From: an uncultured Myxococcales bacterium
Lineage (GTDB): Bacteria; Myxococcota_A; UBA9042
Direction of reading: 5' to 3'
DNA length: 64,000 bases
Assembly (NCBI GenBank): GCA_903896545.1
Contig: CAITYF010000108.1
Location: 1-64,000, forward strand
The notes under the pieces: model-generated
Database searches by the model: none
The model's input: the letters and a program-made list of their open reading frames with translations, nothing else
What the model was told of the DNA's origin: nothing
Translations under genes and position numbers: made by a program
Shown: positions 59,166-64,000 of the stretch, piece after piece
Numbering within the stretch: the first letter of the stretch is position 1
How the letters are laid out: each line of letters starts with the position of its first letter

Positions 59166-60527
59166 CTACGCCCGGCCCACGAAGAACGTCCGCATGACCG
59201 CCACCATCGACTCCAAGTCCTGTGCACCGAGTGTTTCCGCCGTTGAATGCATCGCCCACATCGGGCATCCCAAATCCACGACGCGCGCCGCAAGCGAGGC
59301 CGCCGTAAGCGGCCCAATCGTCGTGCCGCACGCCAAGTCCTGTCGCATCACGAACGCCTGCAACGGCACCTGCGCGGCCTCGGCCAGCCCCGCGAGCAGC
59401 GCGGTCGTCTCACCCGTCGTCGCGTATCGGTCCGCGGTGTTGGACTTGACCACGATTCCCTGATTGATGAGCGGTGCGTGATGTTTGTCATGCAGGTCCG
59501 GAAAATTCGGATGCTGCGCGTGCGCCATGTCGGCCGAAAGCACCACGGTCTGCGCGAACGCGTTCTCCGGGTCTTTGCCGTGGGTATCCGGATGGCGCCG
59601 AGCAACGCGAATCAGCACATCGCGGAGGAAATTGGACGCCGCTCCCGACGCCGTCGTCGACCCCGTTTCCTCGGCGTCAAAGAACGCCGCCACGCGGGTC
59701 CGTACCGGCGTCGCGTCCACGTGCACGGACTGCACGAGCGCATCCAGCCCCGACCATACCATCGCCAGATCATCATGGCGCGCGCCGGTCACCAGCGAGC
59801 CGTCGATGCCCGTTCGCAGTGGCTTCTGCAGTGGCACCAGGTGCAGGTCAAAACCATCCGCCGCGTCCAGCGCGACGCCGGCTTTGTCAGAAAGCAGCTG
59901 CAACATCGCGTTCGGGTCGGTTCCCGTCGCCAGTACCGCGTTCAGCGCGTTCTGCGGGTTGATCGCACCCTTGTCGTTCTTCTCGCGGTCCAAGTGAATC
60001 GCCAAATCGGGGATGATGGCAATCGGCTCGTCCACCCGAATCAACTGCTGCGTCAGGAGCGGCTGTCCCGTCAGCGGGTTGAACTGCGGCACGCCGCGCT
60101 TGTTGCGCACCACTTGGTACACGCTGCCCGCCAGCCCCAACGGACGATCCAGCCACGACCGACGAATCAAGCCACCGTGGAACTGTGTCGTCAGTTGCGT
60201 TACACCCGCCGCCGTGTGCAGCGGATTCAGGCGCAGGCGCAGGTCCGGGCTGTCCGTGTGCGCGCCCACAATCGCGTATCCCGTCGCCACGGGCGAACGT
60301 TCGCCGACGACCAGCGCAACGATCGACTTCCCATCGGGGTGAATCACGTAGAGCTTCTCGCCCGGCGTTGTCGGCAAATCATCCGCGTAGTCCCGCTGGG
60401 CAAACCCGTTCGCTTGCAGCACCGCCACCGTCGCGGCAACTGCGTGGTGCGGCGTGCACGCCTCATGCAGCCACGTGATGTAACGATCCGCAGCTGCAAC
60501 CTGAACATTCTTGGATTTCTTGCTCAT
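59166..60527 (-). CDS. M18-family aminopeptidase
   Basis: YAIVGAHTDSPDLRLRLNP...IPDLAIHLDREKND...FFDAEETGSTTASGA...VLSADMAHAQHPNF. Confidence 0.93.
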   Translation of the reverse strand: MSKKSKNVQVAAADRYITWLHEACTPHHAVAATVAVLQANGFAQRDYADDLPTTPGEKLYVIHPDGKSIVALVVGERSPVATGYAIVGAHTDSPDLRLRLNPLHTAAGVTQLTTQFHGGLIRRSWLDRPLGLAGSVYQVVRNKRGVPQFNPLTGQPLLTQQLIRVDEPIAIIPDLAIHLDREKNDKGAINPQNALNAVLATGTDPNAMLQLLSDKAGVALDAADGFDLHLVPLQKPLRTGIDGSLVTGARHDDLAMVWSGLDALVQSVHVDATPVRTRVAAFFDAEETGSTTASGAASNFLRDVLIRVARRHPDTHGKDPENAFAQTVVLSADMAHAQHPNFPDLHDKHHAPLINQGIVVKSNTADRYATTGETTALLAGLAEAAQVPLQAFVMRQDLACGTTIGPLTAASLAARVVDLGCPMWAMHSTAETLGAQDLESMVAVMRTFFVGRA

Positions 60528-62425
60528 TTGCCCATGCTCCCCGTCAGAATGCCGTAGGCGATAATCGCAACGGCCATCAGCGTCTCACCCGCGATGAAAC
60601 CGGACGACACGACGACCGTGAAGCGCTCCGCCAATTGCGGCTTGGCCTTTTCAAACGCCCAAGCGAGGATCGCGCCGAAGAACATCGAGAAGCTGTTGGC
60701 AAACGGCACCGTCATCGCGATGCCGACGCCGTTGACAGACGGCAGCCACTTGCGAAGCTTGGCGGGAAGCACGGTCTCCACGAGCGCCAGCGCGGCGCCA
60801 ATTGCCGCACCGATTTGCAGGGCGCGGAGCTTGTGCCACTCCATGTTGCCGATTCCCTTGCTCAGCAACTCCGCAACGGACTTCCAGACGACCGCAGCCG
60901 GCGCTGGCCATTGCTCGCCGCCCAGTTGATCGGGATGCACGAGCACGCTGTACGCGATGGCCGCAAAGACTGCACCGACGAGCACGCCAAAAATCTGCGC
61001 CACCACCTGATACCGCGGCCGCGCACCGACGAGATAGCCGGCCTTCATGTCCGTCAGCAGGTCGCCCGCATGGCTCGCCGCACCCGCCGTGACGTTGGCC
61101 GCCAACAAATTTGCGTAAATCTGACCGGGCATGACCGCGCCAAAAGTGAGCTGCGTCACCTTGCCCATCGCGCCGGTCGGATTCGTGTCTGTTTCACCCG
61201 TTGAACGCGCCGCGACAAACGCGAGCACCAGCGAGAGCAGCACCGCAAGGATGCCCAGCGGAATCGGAATGTCGAACCACACGTACTGCAGCGTCACGCA
61301 CAGCGTGCCCACGACGCCCAGGCCGGCAAAGAACCACGACGTCGGCACTTCGACCGCGGCCAGCTCGGCGCTGTCGTCCTGCGCGTCGGACTTCGCGGAC
61401 AGCGTCTTCACGAAGCCGCTCACCATCTTCGGCGCCTGCAACGCGAGCACCACGAGCGAGTGCGTGACCATGAGCGCGACGCCCGGCCAGAGCGTCCATT
61501 TGTTGATGACGCCGTAAGGGATTGCGTCCGCGGTGCAGACGGCGCCCGGGGCGAGCTTGCCGCAGTCGATGAAGCCGGCCTGGAAGAGCCAATCGGCGGC
61601 GAAGTAGCGGGAAATCAGGCCGGCAGTGAACATCCAGAACGTGACACGAAGCCCCATCAGGGCGCCAGCGCCGATCATCACGAGCGACGGGTCAAAATAC
61701 GCGGAACGCTTCAGCGCCACAGCGCCAAAAGTCGCGAACTTGTCGGGGAAGAGCTTGAGTCCGTCTCGCGTCAGCGCCAACAGGCCGCCGATGACACCGC
61801 CGATCGCCAGCGACCGGCCCTTGATCACGCCTTCCGCGCCTTCGCCATGCAACGACCGCAGCGTTTCCGCCGCGGCGATGCCCGACGGGAACCGCAGCCG
61901 CTCCTGGTTGATGAGCTTGCGCTTGACCGGGATCGCCGCAACGATGCCCAAGAGTGAAATCGCGATGAGCCACACGATCGTCTGCTGCAACGTCAAGACG
62001 AACTTGCCTTCAGAGACCATCGTCAGCGCCGGGATCGCCGACACCAGACCCGCTGACGACATGTAGCCCGCCGCGGACGCCGCGGTCTGCATCGTGTTGT
62101 TTTCCAACAGCGTGAAGTGACGTTCCGGACTCGTGCCAAACACCTTCTCGATCAGCGTAAAGAACGCAAACGCCAGCACGGCAGCCGTGATCGCCACGCC
62201 CAAGCCCCAGCCAATCTTCAGGCCGACGTAGAGGTTGGAAATCGACATCACGCCGCCGATCAGGCAGCCGGTCGCCAAGGCGCGGAACGTCAACTGTCGC
62301 TGACGGTCGCCTTGAAAGACGTACTTGAGCCAGTAACGGTCATGCTCAATCGAGGGGGCGTCGTCCGCGGGCGGCGGTGGAATCTGGCTTTCGGGCTCGG
62401 TCGTCACGGTTCCTCCGGTCGGCAA
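60524..62425 (-). CDS. OPT-family oligopeptide transporter
   Basis: LTFRALATGCLIGGVMSISNLYVGLKIGWGLGVAITAAVLAFAFF...ENNTMQTAASAAGYMSSAGLVSAIPAL; many TM segments. Confidence 0.92.
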   Translation of the reverse strand: MPTGGTVTTEPESQIPPPPADDAPSIEHDRYWLKYVFQGDRQRQLTFRALATGCLIGGVMSISNLYVGLKIGWGLGVAITAAVLAFAFFTLIEKVFGTSPERHFTLLENNTMQTAASAAGYMSSAGLVSAIPALTMVSEGKFVLTLQQTIVWLIAISLLGIVAAIPVKRKLINQERLRFPSGIAAAETLRSLHGEGAEGVIKGRSLAIGGVIGGLLALTRDGLKLFPDKFATFGAVALKRSAYFDPSLVMIGAGALMGLRVTFWMFTAGLISRYFAADWLFQAGFIDCGKLAPGAVCTADAIPYGVINKWTLWPGVALMVTHSLVVLALQAPKMVSGFVKTLSAKSDAQDDSAELAAVEVPTSWFFAGLGVVGTLCVTLQYVWFDIPIPLGILAVLLSLVLAFVAARSTGETDTNPTGAMGKVTQLTFGAVMPGQIYANLLAANVTAGAASHAGDLLTDMKAGYLVGARPRYQVVAQIFGVLVGAVFAAIAYSVLVHPDQLGGEQWPAPAAVVWKSVAELLSKGIGNMEWHKLRALQIGAAIGAALALVETVLPAKLRKWLPSVNGVGIAMTVPFANSFSMFFGAILAWAFEKAKPQLAERFTVVVSSGFIAGETLMAVAIIAYGILTGSMGK

Positions 62426-62449
62426 ACAGGCCGGAGGTTTGTGCCACGG

Positions 62450-63259
62450 TCAGGATTCGGGAGCAAGCTTCGCGAGGAGCCGCGGGCCAAACAAGCGCAC
62501 GGCGTTGGCGTTCGTTGCACGCTCGACTTCCGCCACGCTCAGACCCTTAACTTCCGCCATTTTCTTGAGCGTCTCGACCACGTACGCCGGTTCATTGCGC
62601 TTGCCGCGGTAAGGGATGGGCGCCAGGAACGGGCTATCTGTCTCCACAAGCAGCCGATCCAACGGCGCTTGCACAACGGTTTCAACGATTTCTCCGGCCT
62701 TCTTGAAGGTCACGATGCCGGGAATCGACAAGTAGAAGCCAAGTTCGAGCGCCGCGAGCCCGAACGCGCAGGTGCCGGAAAAGCAGTGGATCACGCCGCC
62801 GACTTCCTCCGCGCGCTCTTCGCGCAGGATCTGCAACGTCAGGTCTTCCGCCTCGCGCGTGTGGATGCACAGCGGCTTGTGCAGCGCCCGCGCGAGTTGA
62901 ATGTGCTGACGAAACACCGCGACCTGAACGTCTCGCGGCGAGGAGTCGTAGTGAAAATCCAGCCCCGTCTCGCCAACCGCGACGACTTCCGGATGCGCGC
63001 ACATTTCCTGCACGAGTTTCCACAAGGCGGCGTCCACGTTCTTGGCATCGTGCGGGTGGATCCCCGTGATCGCGCTCACACCCGCGAACGTCCGCGCACA
63101 CGCGACGGCTGACGCCATCTCGGCTGCATCGCCGCCCGCGCCCACGCAAATCACGTGTTCAACGCCCGCCGCGGCCGCGCGCGCCAACACACCTGCCGTT
63201 CCGCCGGGATACTCCGCGCCTTCCCAGGTCGCGGCCACGTGTGCATGCGTGTCGATCAT
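62450..63259 (-). CDS. TatD-family hydrolase
   Basis: MIDTHAHVAATWEGAEYPG...AITGIHPHDAKNV...VAVGETGLDFHYDSSPRDVQ...GVIHCFSGT...ETDSPFLAPIPYRGKRNEPAYV. Confidence 0.95.
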   Translation of the reverse strand: MIDTHAHVAATWEGAEYPGGTAGVLARAAAAGVEHVICVGAGGDAAEMASAVACARTFAGVSAITGIHPHDAKNVDAALWKLVQEMCAHPEVVAVGETGLDFHYDSSPRDVQVAVFRQHIQLARALHKPLCIHTREAEDLTLQILREERAEEVGGVIHCFSGTCAFGLAALELGFYLSIPGIVTFKKAGEIVETVVQAPLDRLLVETDSPFLAPIPYRGKRNEPAYVVETLKKMAEVKGLSVAEVERATNANAVRLFGPRLLAKLAPES

Positions 63260-64000
63260 CCCTTCTTGCGCTCGGCGATCTTCTGGCTGGTCCCACGGCG
63301 GTCTTTCTTCACCTGCCCCAAGTCTTTGTCACCGCTCTCCCGCGCGTATCGGTCCGTGTCCTCGGCGATGAGCGCGTCCATCTGCGTAATGACCCGCGAC
63401 AGCATGTCCTGCCGCGTCCGGTAGCTCTGGAACGCCGACTTGTAGCCGTTGATGATCACTTCGCGCACGTCGCGAATCGTCGCGCCGAACGTGTCGATCC
63501 ACAGCATGTACTCATCGGTCAGCGTCGTGTTCGTCACCAGGCGGTTGTCCGTGTTGATGGTCACGCGGCAGCCGAACTCGTAGTAGAACTGGATCGGATG
63601 CGCCGCGATGCTGTCCACCGCGCCGGTTTGCACGTTCGACTTCGGGCAAATTTCAAGCGGGATGCGGTGATCCGCGACGAAGTTCAGCAAGTCGCCGTCC
63701 TCGCGCAGGCGCGTTCCGTGGCCAATGCGATGCGCGCCGCAATCGTGCAGCGCCTGATGGATCGACTCCGGACCAAACGCTTCACCCGCGTGCGCCGTGC
63801 AATTGACGTTGTTGCTGCGGATCAAGTGAAACGCCGCCGCGTGCTTGCGCGCCTGGAAACCATCTTCCGCGCCCGCCAGATCGTAGCCAACGACGCCCTT
63901 GTTCTTGTACGCGACCGCCAACTCCGCCAACCGCAGCGACCACTTCGGGTCAGCATGTCGCAGCGCTGAAATGATGAGCCCCGACCGTGTGCCGAACTTC
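63256..64000 (-). CDS. Adenosine deaminase, 5' end outside window
   Basis: Frame open to window edge: LIISALRHADPKWSLRLAELAVAYKNKGVVGYDLAGAEDGF...NCTAHAGEAFGPESI...HRIGHGTRL...CPKSNVQTGA...INTDNRLVTNTTLTDEY. Confidence 0.93.
   Translation of the reverse strand, partial: KFGTRSGLIISALRHADPKWSLRLAELAVAYKNKGVVGYDLAGAEDGFQARKHAAAFHLIRSNNVNCTAHAGEAFGPESIHQALHDCGAHRIGHGTRLREDGDLLNFVADHRIPLEICPKSNVQTGAVDSIAAHPIQFYYEFGCRVTINTDNRLVTNTTLTDEYMLWIDTFGATIRDVREVIINGYKSAFQSYRTRQDMLSRVITQMDALIAEDTDRYARESGDKDLGQVKKDRRGTSQKIAERKKG

Overview
High-GC bacterial chromosomal window. The gene content (MopE/Dickkopf-like Cys-rich lipoproteins, cyclic-nucleotide-domain PilT, Ser/Thr kinase and PP2C, lysS-lol-bamA cluster) suggests a Myxococcota/deltaproteobacterial lineage; this is inference. 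About 46 protein-coding genes are supported, plus one tRNA-Pro(GGG). There are no rRNAs, CRISPR arrays, prophages or recognisable transposases. Main blocks: an M16-like/HEAT/dapA/PP2C region; a 2.1 kaa Cys-rich lipoprotein with three LamG-like domains; a three-domain PilT-type ATPase; a partial complex I operon (nuoE,F,J,K,L,M,N); a PNGase F-like secreted protein; a minus-strand lysS-lolC/E-lolD-bamA cluster; S9 and M18 peptidases; a GMC oxidoreductase pair; an AarF/UbiB kinase; a solenoid-Ser/Thr kinase; and an adenosine deaminase-TatD-OPT-M18 cluster. The most notable unexplained signals are: (i) two copies of a REP-like imperfect palindrome bracketing a Cys-rich lipoprotein gene; (ii) several non-coding GC-rich intergenic stretches with strong hairpins; (iii) an exact 321-bp in-frame super-repeat in the giant lipoprotein; (iv) unusual domain fusions (cNMP-like + T2SSE_N-like + PilT; solenoid-first kinase; a LolC/E-type permease with extra N-terminal membrane segment and an insertion); (v) a possible frameshifted relic at about 46.2-46.5 kb. 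No single complete undescribed system could be demonstrated from sequence reading alone.
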